Origin: Stenotrophomonas sp. 364
GTDB taxonomy: Bacteria; Pseudomonadota; Gammaproteobacteria; Xanthomonadales; Xanthomonadaceae
Assembly: GCF_009832905.1 (NCBI RefSeq)
Contig: NZ_CP047135.1
Coordinates: 2,892,001 to 2,956,000, forward strand
Reading direction: 5' to 3'
DNA: 64,000 nt
In this document: positions 17,812-24,744 of the stretch, piece after piece
How positions within the stretch are numbered: the first letter of the stretch is position 1
Layout of the letters: each line of letters begins with the position of its first letter
The notes under the pieces: generated by a model
Databases searched by the model: none
Seen by the model: only the letters and a program-made list of their open reading frames with translations
What the model was told of the DNA's origin: nothing
Position numbers and translations under genes: made by a program

Positions 17812-18291
17812 TCAGTGCTGGTGGCCACCGTCGCCGTGCACGTGGCCGTGCTCGAGTTCTTCGGCCGCCGCTTCACGCACATCGACGATCTCGACCGAGA
17901 AGTGCAGGTCCTTGCCGGCCATCGGGTGGTTCAGGTCGACGTCGACCACGCTCATGCCCACCTTTTCAACGGTGACCGCGCGCGGGCCGAAGTTGGTCTG
18001 CAGCACGACCTGCTGGCCCGGGACCAGCTTGCTGGTGCCGAAATGCTTCTTCGGCACGCGCTGGGTCAGGCCCTCGCGACGTTCGCCGTAGGCATCGGCC
18101 GCCTTGACGTCCACCTCGAAGGTGGCGCCGGCTTCCTTGTCCATCATGGCGTTTTCCAGGCCCGGGATGATGTTGCCGTGGCCGATCAGGATCGCCAGCG
18201 GATCACGGTCCTTGGAGCTCTCGATCGGCTCCTGGCCCTGTTCGGCAACGGTGTAGTGGAAACGGACGACGCGGTCTTTTTCGATCTTCAT
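17812..18291 (-). CDS. slyD: FKBP-type peptidyl-prolyl isomerase SlyD
   Basis: A 159-residue cytoplasmic protein. It starts MKIEKDRVVRFHYTV and has the FKBP core split by an insert-in-flap domain (LIGHGNIIPGLENAMMDKEAG, then DAYGERREGLTQRVPKKHFG), and NHPMAGKDLHFSVEIVDVREA, all SlyD-type. The C-terminal metal-binding tail is short: four histidines, no cysteines, unlike the long His/Cys tail of E. coli SlyD. The family combines prolyl isomerase and chaperone activity, and the tail binds nickel. Confidence 0.95.
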   Translation of the reverse strand: MKIEKDRVVRFHYTVAEQGQEPIESSKDRDPLAILIGHGNIIPGLENAMMDKEAGATFEVDVKAADAYGERREGLTQRVPKKHFGTSKLVPGQQVVLQTNFGPRAVTVEKVGMSVVDVDLNHPMAGKDLHFSVEIVDVREAAAEELEHGHVHGDGGHQH

Positions 18292-18407
18292 GCGCAACTC
18301 TGGCTGGTCGCTGCCGATGGCAGACGGGTGGGGCGGGTTGTTCCCCGCCGGATACGCCGCCATCATGACGGCCTTCTGAGGCCGCGCATTATCCGGACAA
18401 CCTGCAC

Positions 18408-18929
18408 ATGACGCCAGTTCCGCGCACGACCCGACTGGCCCTGCTGGCCCTCACCGCCCTGTTGAGCGCCTGCGGCGGCGGCAAGACCACCCGTCCCGCC
18501 GCCCCGCCCGCGTCCACCCAGGTCTGGCCCAGCATGGTTCCCAACGACCCGCAGGCAGCCAACGCGGTGCTGATGCGCGCCATCGGCCTGGTCGGCACGC
18601 CCTACCGGTACGGCGGCAACACCCCGGAGTCGGGCTTCGACTGCAGCGGCCTGGTGACCTACGTGTACCGCGAGATGGTCGACCTCAAGCTGCCCCGCAC
18701 CTCGCGCGATCTGGCCGCCGTACAGGGCCCGAAGATCGAACCCAAGCGCCTGGCGCCGGGCGATCTGGTGTTCTTTGGCAGCCGCGGCAACGTGTCACAC
18801 GTCGGCATTTACGTCGGCGAAGGACGCTTCGTGCACGCCCCGAGCACCGGCGGCACGGTCCGGCTGGACTCGCTCGGCGGCGCGTACTGGAAGGACCATT
18901 ACACAGGCGCAAAACGCGTTCTGCACTAA
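18408..18929 (+). CDS. NlpC/P60 (C40) cell-wall peptidase, lipoprotein
   Basis: A 173-residue lipoprotein with lipobox LLSAC (Cys near residue 21). The C-terminal ~115 residues are an NlpC/P60 domain: YRYGGNTPESGFDCSGLVTYVY with the catalytic Cys, SHVGIYVGEGRFVHAPS with the catalytic His and the third polar position. Such enzymes cut bonds in peptidoglycan stem peptides. A second C40 gene follows on the same strand. The two share the domain but differ in anchoring: this one is a lipoprotein, the other has a cleavable signal and long linker. Confidence 0.93.
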   Translation: MTPVPRTTRLALLALTALLSACGGGKTTRPAAPPASTQVWPSMVPNDPQAANAVLMRAIGLVGTPYRYGGNTPESGFDCSGLVTYVYREMVDLKLPRTSRDLAAVQGPKIEPKRLAPGDLVFFGSRGNVSHVGIYVGEGRFVHAPSTGGTVRLDSLGGAYWKDHYTGAKRVLH

Positions 18930-18954
18930 GCTGAACAGGGGTAAGGGTCAAATT

Positions 18955-18970
18955 TGTGATGCGCATCACG
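18955..18970 (+). promoter_or_regulatory. CRP/Clp-like operator
   Basis: TGTGATGCGCATCACG: half-sites TGTGA and TCACG spaced by six bases, with a perfect 14-base palindromic core. This matches the CRP-type consensus TGTGA-N6-TCACA recognised in xanthomonads by Clp. It is about 90 bases before the GTG start of the second C40 gene. Confidence 0.6.
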
Positions 18971-19060
18971 TGCTTGTAAACGGAAAATTAACGAAATTTG
19001 TACCTAATCACTGCGCTTACACGGCATCATCACCCATCGTTTTTATTAAGTGACCGCCGC

Positions 19061-19837
19061 GTGACGACAGCCGACCTGCCAAGCCAAGGCCAGACCGCCG
19101 CCCCCCAGCGCTGCACCCGCTCCGTTTTTCTCGCCGTCGCGCTCTGCCTGGCCAGCCTTCCGGCCTGGGCCCAGTCCGCACCGGCCACTGCTGTAGATGC
19201 CGCTTCGGCCGGCGCCAGCACCTCCGAATCCTCCGCGATGGCAAAGCCCAAGGCTGATGCCCCCGCCCGCAGCAAGGCCGACGCCGCTGCCAGCGCCACC
19301 CTCGCCGCCCTCCTTCCCCATCTGGCCGCGAACGACACCATTCCCCTGATGGACCGCTCGGCGATGTTCGCCGGCGACCTGAGCCGCCTGCTGGCCAACT
19401 ACGACGCCAGCAGTGGCGCCAACGGCCCCGTGGTCGGCGGCGCGGCCGACAACGGCAAGGTGCAGTCGCTGCTGCGCCGCGCGATGACCCTGCTGGGCAC
19501 CCCGTACCGCTGGGGCGGCACCTCGCCGGACAGCGGTTTCGATTGCAGCGGCCTGGTGGGCTACGTTTTCCGCACCGCCCTGGGCATCGAGCTGCCGCGC
19601 GTCTCGCGCGAAATGGCCCACGACGGCGAAGCCGAGTTGATCAACGACCGCAACGCGCTGGCTGCCGGCGACCTGGTGTTCTTCGGCCGCAAGGGCCGGG
19701 TTGACCACGTGGGCATCTACGTCGGTGAAGGCCGCTTCCTGCACGCCCCCAGCACCGGCAAGGACGTCCGCGTGGACAGCCTGATGACCGGCTACTGGAG
19801 CGCCAAGTTCATGCAGGCCCGCCGCGTCGACCTCTAA
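19061..19837 (+). CDS. NlpC/P60 (C40) cell-wall peptidase, secreted, with N-terminal linker
   Basis: A 258-residue protein from GTG 19061; a TTG at 18998 would add 21 residues but has no ribosome site. A signal peptide (SVFLAVALCLASLPAWA) is followed by ~110 residues rich in Ala, Ser and Lys, then an NlpC/P60 domain: YRWGGTSPDSGFDCSGLVGYVF (catalytic Cys), DHVGIYVGEGRFLHAPS (catalytic His). The domain closely resembles that of the preceding lipoprotein gene, suggesting a tandem duplication. A CRP/Clp-like palindrome lies upstream and a strong terminator downstream. Confidence 0.9.
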   Translation: MTTADLPSQGQTAAPQRCTRSVFLAVALCLASLPAWAQSAPATAVDAASAGASTSESSAMAKPKADAPARSKADAAASATLAALLPHLAANDTIPLMDRSAMFAGDLSRLLANYDASSGANGPVVGGAADNGKVQSLLRRAMTLLGTPYRWGGTSPDSGFDCSGLVGYVFRTALGIELPRVSREMAHDGEAELINDRNALAAGDLVFFGRKGRVDHVGIYVGEGRFLHAPSTGKDVRVDSLMTGYWSAKFMQARRVDL

Positions 19838-19860
19838 GTTGCCGCCGCCCGCCTGTTGAG

Positions 19861-19891
19861 AAAAAACCGCTGCCCTGCAGCGGTTTTTTTT
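19861..19891 (+). terminator. Intrinsic terminator after the second C40 gene
   Basis: Stem AACCGCTGC (19865-19873) with GCAGCGGTT (19877-19885), CCT loop, A-run before and T-run after (eight T). May work in both directions. Confidence 0.92.
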
Positions 19892-19953
19892 GGTTCCTCT
19901 CCCGGTCGTGGCGGTGCGCTTGGCTCTTTCCATGGCCACCGGCCAAGTGTCGA

Positions 19954-20059
19954 GGGCCGGGGTGGGTGGGATCACGGGACCCTGAGCGCCATGGATGGCG
20001 CGACGGAGCTTACAGGGACGTACTTGCAGCGTGTCCCGTGGTCCCACCCACCCCGGCCC
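19954..20059 (-). repeat. Palindromic element, copy C (106 bases)
   Basis: Arms 19954-19980 and 20033-20059, 27 bases each, complementary except one pair. The core is in reverse orientation (CCTGAGCGCCATGG ... TTGCAGCGT) with inner hairpin GCGCCAT/ATGGCGC. The left arm holds GGGG-T-GGG-T-GGG-ATCAC-GGG, a canonical G-quadruplex pattern. Confidence 0.85.
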
Positions 20060-20299
20060 AGCCTGGGTGCCCACACAGCGCCAAGCTTCCGCTCTTCCCT
20101 CTATTGAGAAACGCCCCCTTCTTTGGCCGCTGCCCCCCCCAACCCGCGTTGTCCCTCTTGTCGAACACGCAACAGCCAGCAAACCAAGTGCCTGCCCGCC
20201 TCGTCGGCCCAGGCCGCGGACCCGGACGTGGGGCGGCACGTCCAAGGCCACCGGACCAGCATCAGATTCCGCCCATGATCCTCGTCTACAAGGTGACGC

Positions 20300-21637
20300 A
20301 TGGCGGCAGTCCCTGATTTTCCGGCCCGGTGTGTAATCTGGTTTGGGTCCCCGCAGGCGGCCGAACGGGCCGCACTGGCAGCCGCAGGCTGGCAGGTGCG
20401 CGGCGTGGCCACCGACGACTGCGTGGCCATCGGCATGCGCGGCAATGACCAGGTGGTTGGCCTCCTCGACCTGCGCAGCGCGTTGCCGGCCAACCTGGCC
20501 CGGCTGCAGGCCCTGCTCGACGAACACCGGCACATGACCGTGCTGGCCATCCTGCCCGCCGGCGCACCGCCGCCCTCGCCCGCCCTGCAGGCACTGCTGG
20601 CCGTCTGCGTGGAGACCTTCGCCGCGCCGCTGGACCTGGGCCGCATCGTCCAGCGCCTGCAGCAACTGGCCGGCGACGCCGCACAGCCCGCCACCCACGG
20701 ACCGCAGCAGCTGATCGGCGAAAGCGCCGTGCTGCAGGTCGCGCGCAGCGCCATCCGCAAGTTTGCCCCGGTCGACCTGCCGGTACTCATCACCGGCGAA
20801 ACCGGCACCGGCAAGGAACTGGCCGCCCAGGCCCTGCACGCATTGTCGCCGCGCCATGCCCGACCATTCCTGGCCGTCAACTGTGGCGCCATCCCCGCCG
20901 CGCTGGTCCAGTCCGAACTGTTCGGACACGAGCGCGGCGCCTTCACCGGCGCTGCCAACCGCCGGCTGGGCCTGTTCGAGACCGCCAGCGGCGGCACCGT
21001 GTTCCTCGATGAAATCGGCGACCTGCCGCTGGATGCGCAGACCAACCTCCTGCGCGTACTGCAGGAAGGCACCGTCGAACGCGTTGGCAGCAACAAGCCG
21101 CTGGCGGTGGATGTACGCGTGCTGGCCGCCACCCACGTGGATCTGGAACAGGCGGTGGAACGCGGCCAGTTCCGCCGCGACCTGTTCTACCGCTTGAATG
21201 TCCTGCGCCTGCCGCTACCGCCATTGCGCGACCGCGGCAGCGACATCCTGCTGCTGGCCCAGCACTTCCTGGCCAGCTTCCGCGACCGCCACGTCACCCG
21301 CGCGCGCGGCTTCAGTGCCGATGCCAGGCGCGCCCTGGAACGCTTCCACTGGCCAGGCAACGTGCGCGAGCTGCTCAACCGCATCCAGCGCGCGGCGATC
21401 ATCACCGACGCCGAACTGATCAGTGCCGCCGACCTGGAGCTGGCCCCGGCGCAGCTGGACATGCCGCAGCGGCTGCTGCATGACGCACGCCGGTCGGCCG
21501 AACGCGACGCGCTGCTGCACGCGCTGCGCCAGAACGAATTCAACATCACCGCCTGCGCCCGCGACATGCAGGTCTCACGGGTAACGGTCTACCGACTCTG
21601 CCGCAAACACCAGCTGGCCCTCCCCGAGTTGCGCTGA
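20300..21637 (+). CDS. Sigma-54-dependent transcriptional activator (NtrC/VpsR-like)
   Basis: A 445-residue enhancer-binding protein. Residues 1-~125 form a divergent receiver-like domain (possible acceptor Asp in LLDLR, not convincing). The AAA+ domain has Walker A GETGTGKE (166-173), the sigma-54-contacting GAFTGA loop (213-218), Walker B GTVFLDEIGD, and RRDLFYRLNVLRLPLPPLRDR. The C-terminus carries a Fis-type helix-turn-helix (NITACARDMQVSRVTVYRLCRKH). The overall build recalls VpsR-type regulators of biofilm genes. It ends 157 bases from the end of the convergent fap operon, whose promoter is of sigma-54 type, so it is the obvious candidate activator of that operon. Whether it senses phosphorylation or c-di-GMP cannot be told. 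Confidence 0.9.
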   Translation: MAAVPDFPARCVIWFGSPQAAERAALAAAGWQVRGVATDDCVAIGMRGNDQVVGLLDLRSALPANLARLQALLDEHRHMTVLAILPAGAPPPSPALQALLAVCVETFAAPLDLGRIVQRLQQLAGDAAQPATHGPQQLIGESAVLQVARSAIRKFAPVDLPVLITGETGTGKELAAQALHALSPRHARPFLAVNCGAIPAALVQSELFGHERGAFTGAANRRLGLFETASGGTVFLDEIGDLPLDAQTNLLRVLQEGTVERVGSNKPLAVDVRVLAATHVDLEQAVERGQFRRDLFYRLNVLRLPLPPLRDRGSDILLLAQHFLASFRDRHVTRARGFSADARRALERFHWPGNVRELLNRIQRAAIITDAELISAADLELAPAQLDMPQRLLHDARRSAERDALLHALRQNEFNITACARDMQVSRVTVYRLCRKHQLALPELR

Positions 21638-21711
21638 GGACGACGCGCCGCCGAAGCATGCCCTGCTCCCGAATATCCTCAGCAGCACTCCGCACATCTA
21701 TCCGCCGAAAA

Positions 21712-21734
21712 GCCCCCTTTTTGTTAAAGGGGGC
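21712..21734 (+). terminator. Stem-loop after the sigma-54 activator gene
   Basis: Stem GCCCCCTTT (21712-21720) with AAAGGGGGC (21726-21734), TTGTT loop. It lies between the convergent activator and fapF genes and could end either transcript, although no T-run follows on either strand. Confidence 0.5.
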
Positions 21735-21768
21735 GCGCCAACGGCGCGGGGTTTAGGTGGAATGCACA

Positions 21769-21808
21769 CCGTACATGCTGTGAGCGGCACCGCTCACAGC
21801 ATGTACGG
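21769..21808 (-). terminator. 19-bp perfect hairpin overlapping the fapF stop codon
   Basis: Arms 21769-21787 and 21790-21808 are perfect inverted repeats with a two-base turn. The right arm includes the last codons and the TGA of fapF (21794-21796). It could terminate or stabilise the 3' end of the fap mRNA. No T-run follows. Confidence 0.6.
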
Positions 21809-23095
21809 CACTTTGAAGGCCAGGGTGAAGTCCGGCGCGTCCGGGGTCAGGCCGATGCCCAGCAGGCTCACCAGAGTGGTGTTACGGTTGAGCGCGTAGG
21901 TGATGCCCAGGTTGAGCGTGCCAGCGTTGGCGTCGCTGCCGATCACCTTGAACCACTGCCCATCGCGGTAGCGCGTGGACGCACGGCTGCTCAGCTTGTC
22001 GCTGAAGGAAATGCTCAGGCTGGTGCGCTCGTTGAATGCGAACGCCACGCCCGCGCCGAAGTAGTACGACCCGCCCAGCTTCACCTCGCCCGGGTTGACC
22101 GTATCCGGGTTGGCGTCCAGGTCGTCGAAGCTGCGCGGGAAGGAATGGATGTAACCGATGTTGGCGAACAGGATCGCCGGATCGGCGGTCTTCACTGCCG
22201 ACAGGCCCACGTTGGCCTGCCACACGCCGTTGCCGGTGGGCTGCTGTTCGGGCACGGCGAAACGGATGAAGTCATCGTCGTCGCGCTCCAGCACCTTCCA
22301 GTCCAAGCCATAAGGCGCCCGGCCGGTAGGTGCGGTCGCACCTACGGTGAGCACCGTTTCCGGCCAGCGACCATGCTCGGCAAACAACCGGTAGTTCGCG
22401 CTCAGGCCGACATCGCCGATACCGTTGCCGGTGGTTTCTTCCTGGGCGATCGCCGCGGCCGAGCCGCCGGCACCGCCCTTCTGGAACACGGTCTTGCGGG
22501 CCAGGTAAGGCACGTCCAGGTTCAGGGTCAGGCGGGGGCTGACGCCCCAGCGCGCGGCCAGGTTGTAGGTCATCGTGTCCGATTCGACGTTCTCGATGGC
22601 GATGTTGCCCAGGAAGATCGCGTCCAGCGCCAGGAAGCCGTTGAGCGTCACCTGTTTGCGGTCATAGCGTGAATAGGTGAGGCTGTTTTCCACAGTGAAG
22701 CGTCGACTGAACAACGCCGCCTGCTGCTGTTTGACGTCATCCACGCTGCGCCGCGAGGCCTGCTTGGCCTGCTGCGCCTCCTCGGCGCTGCTGGCGTAGC
22801 CTTCCGCACTGGCGGGGGCGGCCGGGGTACCGGCGGGCAGCGGTGGTGGTGGGGCTGCACCGGCAGCGGGCGCGGTCTTGCCCGTCAGCCGGGCCTGCAT
22901 CGCCTGTACCTGCATGTCCAGTTCGCGCAACCGGCGCACTTCCTGCGCGTAGTTGGCCTTGAGGGTTTCCAGCTGCGCGATCAGCGCCTTGACGTCGGCC
23001 TCATCGGCCGGTGCGGTCTGCGCCTGCGCGCCAACCGCAGCCATCAGTGCCAGCGCCGCCAGCGCCAGCGGTGTTACTCGTGTCGAGGTGTGCAT
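21794..23095 (-). CDS. fapF: FapF-like outer-membrane amyloid secretion channel
   Basis: A 433-residue protein. It has a signal peptide (to AQA, about residue 26), a heptad-like coiled coil at about 28-72 (VKALIAQLETLKANYAQEVRRLRELD), a Pro/Ala linker, then a beta-barrel from about residue 130 (RRFTVENSLTYSRYDRKQVTLNGFLALDAIFLG) to an aromatic end. This matches FapF of Pseudomonas, a trimeric pore with an N-terminal coiled coil that exports Fap fibre subunits. It is the sixth gene on its strand after fapA to fapE. Its stop codon sits in a perfect hairpin. A GTAGGTGCG palindrome in the coding sequence (22325-22345) resembles a REP, but the reading frame is intact. Confidence 0.82.
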   Translation of the reverse strand: MHTSTRVTPLALAALALMAAVGAQAQTAPADEADVKALIAQLETLKANYAQEVRRLRELDMQVQAMQARLTGKTAPAAGAAPPPPLPAGTPAAPASAEGYASSAEEAQQAKQASRRSVDDVKQQQAALFSRRFTVENSLTYSRYDRKQVTLNGFLALDAIFLGNIAIENVESDTMTYNLAARWGVSPRLTLNLDVPYLARKTVFQKGGAGGSAAAIAQEETTGNGIGDVGLSANYRLFAEHGRWPETVLTVGATAPTGRAPYGLDWKVLERDDDDFIRFAVPEQQPTGNGVWQANVGLSAVKTADPAILFANIGYIHSFPRSFDDLDANPDTVNPGEVKLGGSYYFGAGVAFAFNERTSLSISFSDKLSSRASTRYRDGQWFKVIGSDANAGTLNLGITYALNRNTTLVSLLGIGLTPDAPDFTLAFKVPYML

Positions 23096-23143
23096 TGCCT
23101 TGGCCCACGTTGTGTTGTCACTCCCCCTGCCCGGCCATGGGAA

Positions 23144-23902
23144 CTACTGGCCGGGACCCATGCCGACACCCCGCACCAGCGTCATCGCCTGGGCCACGTT
23201 CTGGCTGAGCGGGACGTTGCTGGCGAGGGATTGCCGGACAAGATCGATCTGCATGCGATTGCTCACGGTCTGTCCGTCGCTGCCCAGGGCGATGCTCTGC
23301 CCGACACTGCCGCTGCGGATCCACTGCTGTACCGCGCCGACACCTTCGATCTGCAGCTGCACCTTGGCGTTGTTGCCGTCCAGCTGCGCCACCGCGCTGA
23401 CCCCGCCCTGCTGCACGCTGGCCAGCTGCTGGCCCTGCGCTGCCGGCGCGGGCGCATCGCCCTCGCGCACGTTGAGGTGGGTGGTATTGCCGGCCACGTT
23501 GCCGTCACCGGCAACCTGGATGCTCTGGGTCAACCCGGCCACGTTCTGCAGGCCGCTGGCGTCGATGCTGCGGCCGGTGGACACCGGCAGCGGCGCATCG
23601 GCGGCGGTGACCGTGACCGACGGGGTGAAGCTCACTTTCGGCGTCCCCCCGGCCCGGAAATCCATGCCCAGGGTGAGCGCGCTGGTGGCCGCCTGGGTGC
23701 CGCTGGTCCATTGGCTGATCATGGTGACCCCGAACCACGCCACGCTGCTGCCATTGACCGTGTAGCGGCCACGCATCAGGTTCAGCTCGGGATCGGGAAT
23801 TTCACTGAGGCCCTTGCCGGGCCGTCCTTCATCGGCATGTGCCGGCAGGGCCCCCAGCAGGGCCAAGAGCAGTACGCCGTGCGTCCAGCGTGCGATATTC
23901 AT
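23144..23902 (-). CDS. fapE: FapE-like secreted fibre-associated protein
   Basis: A 252-residue exported protein with signal peptide MNIARWTHGVLLLALLGALPAHA. The segment LNLMRGRYTVNGSSVAWFGVTMISQW resembles the conserved start of FapE. The rest is Gly/Gln/Asn/Val-rich with short repeats (QVAGDGNVAGN, VAQLDGNNAKV), consistent with a minor fibre component. It contains no cysteine. It is placed fifth in the operon, eight bases after fapD. The assignment rests mainly on synteny and this one conserved block. Confidence 0.7.
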   Translation of the reverse strand: MNIARWTHGVLLLALLGALPAHADEGRPGKGLSEIPDPELNLMRGRYTVNGSSVAWFGVTMISQWTSGTQAATSALTLGMDFRAGGTPKVSFTPSVTVTAADAPLPVSTGRSIDASGLQNVAGLTQSIQVAGDGNVAGNTTHLNVREGDAPAPAAQGQQLASVQQGGVSAVAQLDGNNAKVQLQIEGVGAVQQWIRSGSVGQSIALGSDGQTVSNRMQIDLVRQSLASNVPLSQNVAQAMTLVRGVGMGPGQ

Positions 23903-23910
23903 GGTGCCTC

Positions 23911-24609
23911 CTAGAACAGATCGGCATGGGTGAAGCCGAAATCCACCAACTCCGCGTCGGTGATCGGCCCCTGCCGGGCATACAGCGAGCGCGCACTGGG
24001 CCGCTCGCCGGGCTGCAGCAGCACCGTGTTGCGATCGAAGTCAGTCCCGATCACGATGAACACGGCGCGCGACGGCCACGCCTGCAGAAATTCGCTGACG
24101 GGAATGCTGCGGTTGCCCAGGATCGGGTCGGCCACGTCCACCACGTCGTCGCGGACCTGCTTGAGGACCACGAAATGGCGGAAGCCCCGCACATCCATCA
24201 ACACCAGACCGGGCACGCGCAGTGAGCGCAGGCGCTCTTCGTTGACGCGGTAGCCGCGTCCGCGCATGCCCATCGATTCAACGTAACGTTTGATGTCCAG
24301 CAGCGAGAAGCCCCGCTGGTGGACCAGTTGCGGGTCCGAGACCCCCATCATGCCTTCGATCACCGTTCCTTCGTCCGCCTCCAGGTGGTAGGCGTACCGC
24401 AGGATCGTGGCCAGGGCCGCCGCGCCGCAGCTGTAATCGGTGTGTTGCCGCACCACGTTGCGGAAGCGCCGTTCCTGCATGCTTTCCACACGCTGGGTCA
24501 GCACCGCACCGTTGGGCAGCACGCCGCTGAAACCGACATCGCCGGCGCGCGCGGCGCCGAACGGCAGCATCAGCAGCAACAACGACCCGTACAGCGCGTG
24601 CTTGAACAT
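23911..24609 (-). CDS. fapD: FapD-like C39 cysteine peptidase
   Basis: A 232-residue protein with a signal peptide (MFKHALYGSLLLLMLPFGAARA) and a peptidase C39 domain. The oxyanion Gln55 and catalytic Cys61 lie in RQHTDYSCGAAALATIL, His145 in FRHFVVLKQV and Asp161 in DPILG, so the triad is complete. C39 enzymes usually process peptides for ABC export, but here there is no ABC transporter. In the fap system FapD is the periplasmic protease of the secretion machinery. Fourth position in the operon fits. A GC-rich hairpin separates it from fapC. Confidence 0.87.
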   Translation of the reverse strand: MFKHALYGSLLLLMLPFGAARAGDVGFSGVLPNGAVLTQRVESMQERRFRNVVRQHTDYSCGAAALATILRYAYHLEADEGTVIEGMMGVSDPQLVHQRGFSLLDIKRYVESMGMRGRGYRVNEERLRSLRVPGLVLMDVRGFRHFVVLKQVRDDVVDVADPILGNRSIPVSEFLQAWPSRAVFIVIGTDFDRNTVLLQPGERPSARSLYARQGPITDAELVDFGFTHADLF

Positions 24610-24664
24610 TGGCGTGGCTCCGGATAAGGAAGGAGCCCCTGCCCCAAAGGGGGAGAATGGGACA

Positions 24665-24702
24665 GGGGCCCCCGGGGGCCCGGCCATTGGCGGATGGCCG
24701 GG
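24665..24702 (-). terminator. Hairpin between fapC and fapD (possible attenuator)
   Basis: On the minus strand a 9-bp stem (24694-24702 with 24679-24687, six-base loop) is followed at once by a GGGCCCCCGGGGGCCC palindrome (24665-24681), then CCTGTCCC. It lies in the 135-base gap after fapC. With no T-run it probably lowers rather than blocks read-through, which would favour the fibre subunits over the secretion genes. Confidence 0.5.
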
Positions 24703-24744
24703 TTTGTTGCGCTCAACGCGTACTGCTTGCGAAAGCGGACAGAC

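Larger units (their letters stand above)
19838..20299. other. 462-base non-coding gap with a terminator and one palindromic element
   Basis: It contains the terminator at 19861-19891 and palindromic element copy C at 19954-20059. From 20060 to 20299, before the sigma-54 activator, I see no hairpin, operator or gene that I can support. Confidence 0.75.

Noticed and set aside
19046..21136. Long minus-strand open frame across 19-21 kb
   Set aside because: It is antisense to well-supported C40 and sigma-54 activator genes and has the composition typical of a GC-rich shadow frame.
23911..24609. C39 peptidase as part of a bacteriocin ABC exporter
   Set aside because: No ABC transporter or leader peptide genes are nearby. 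The context and position match fapD.
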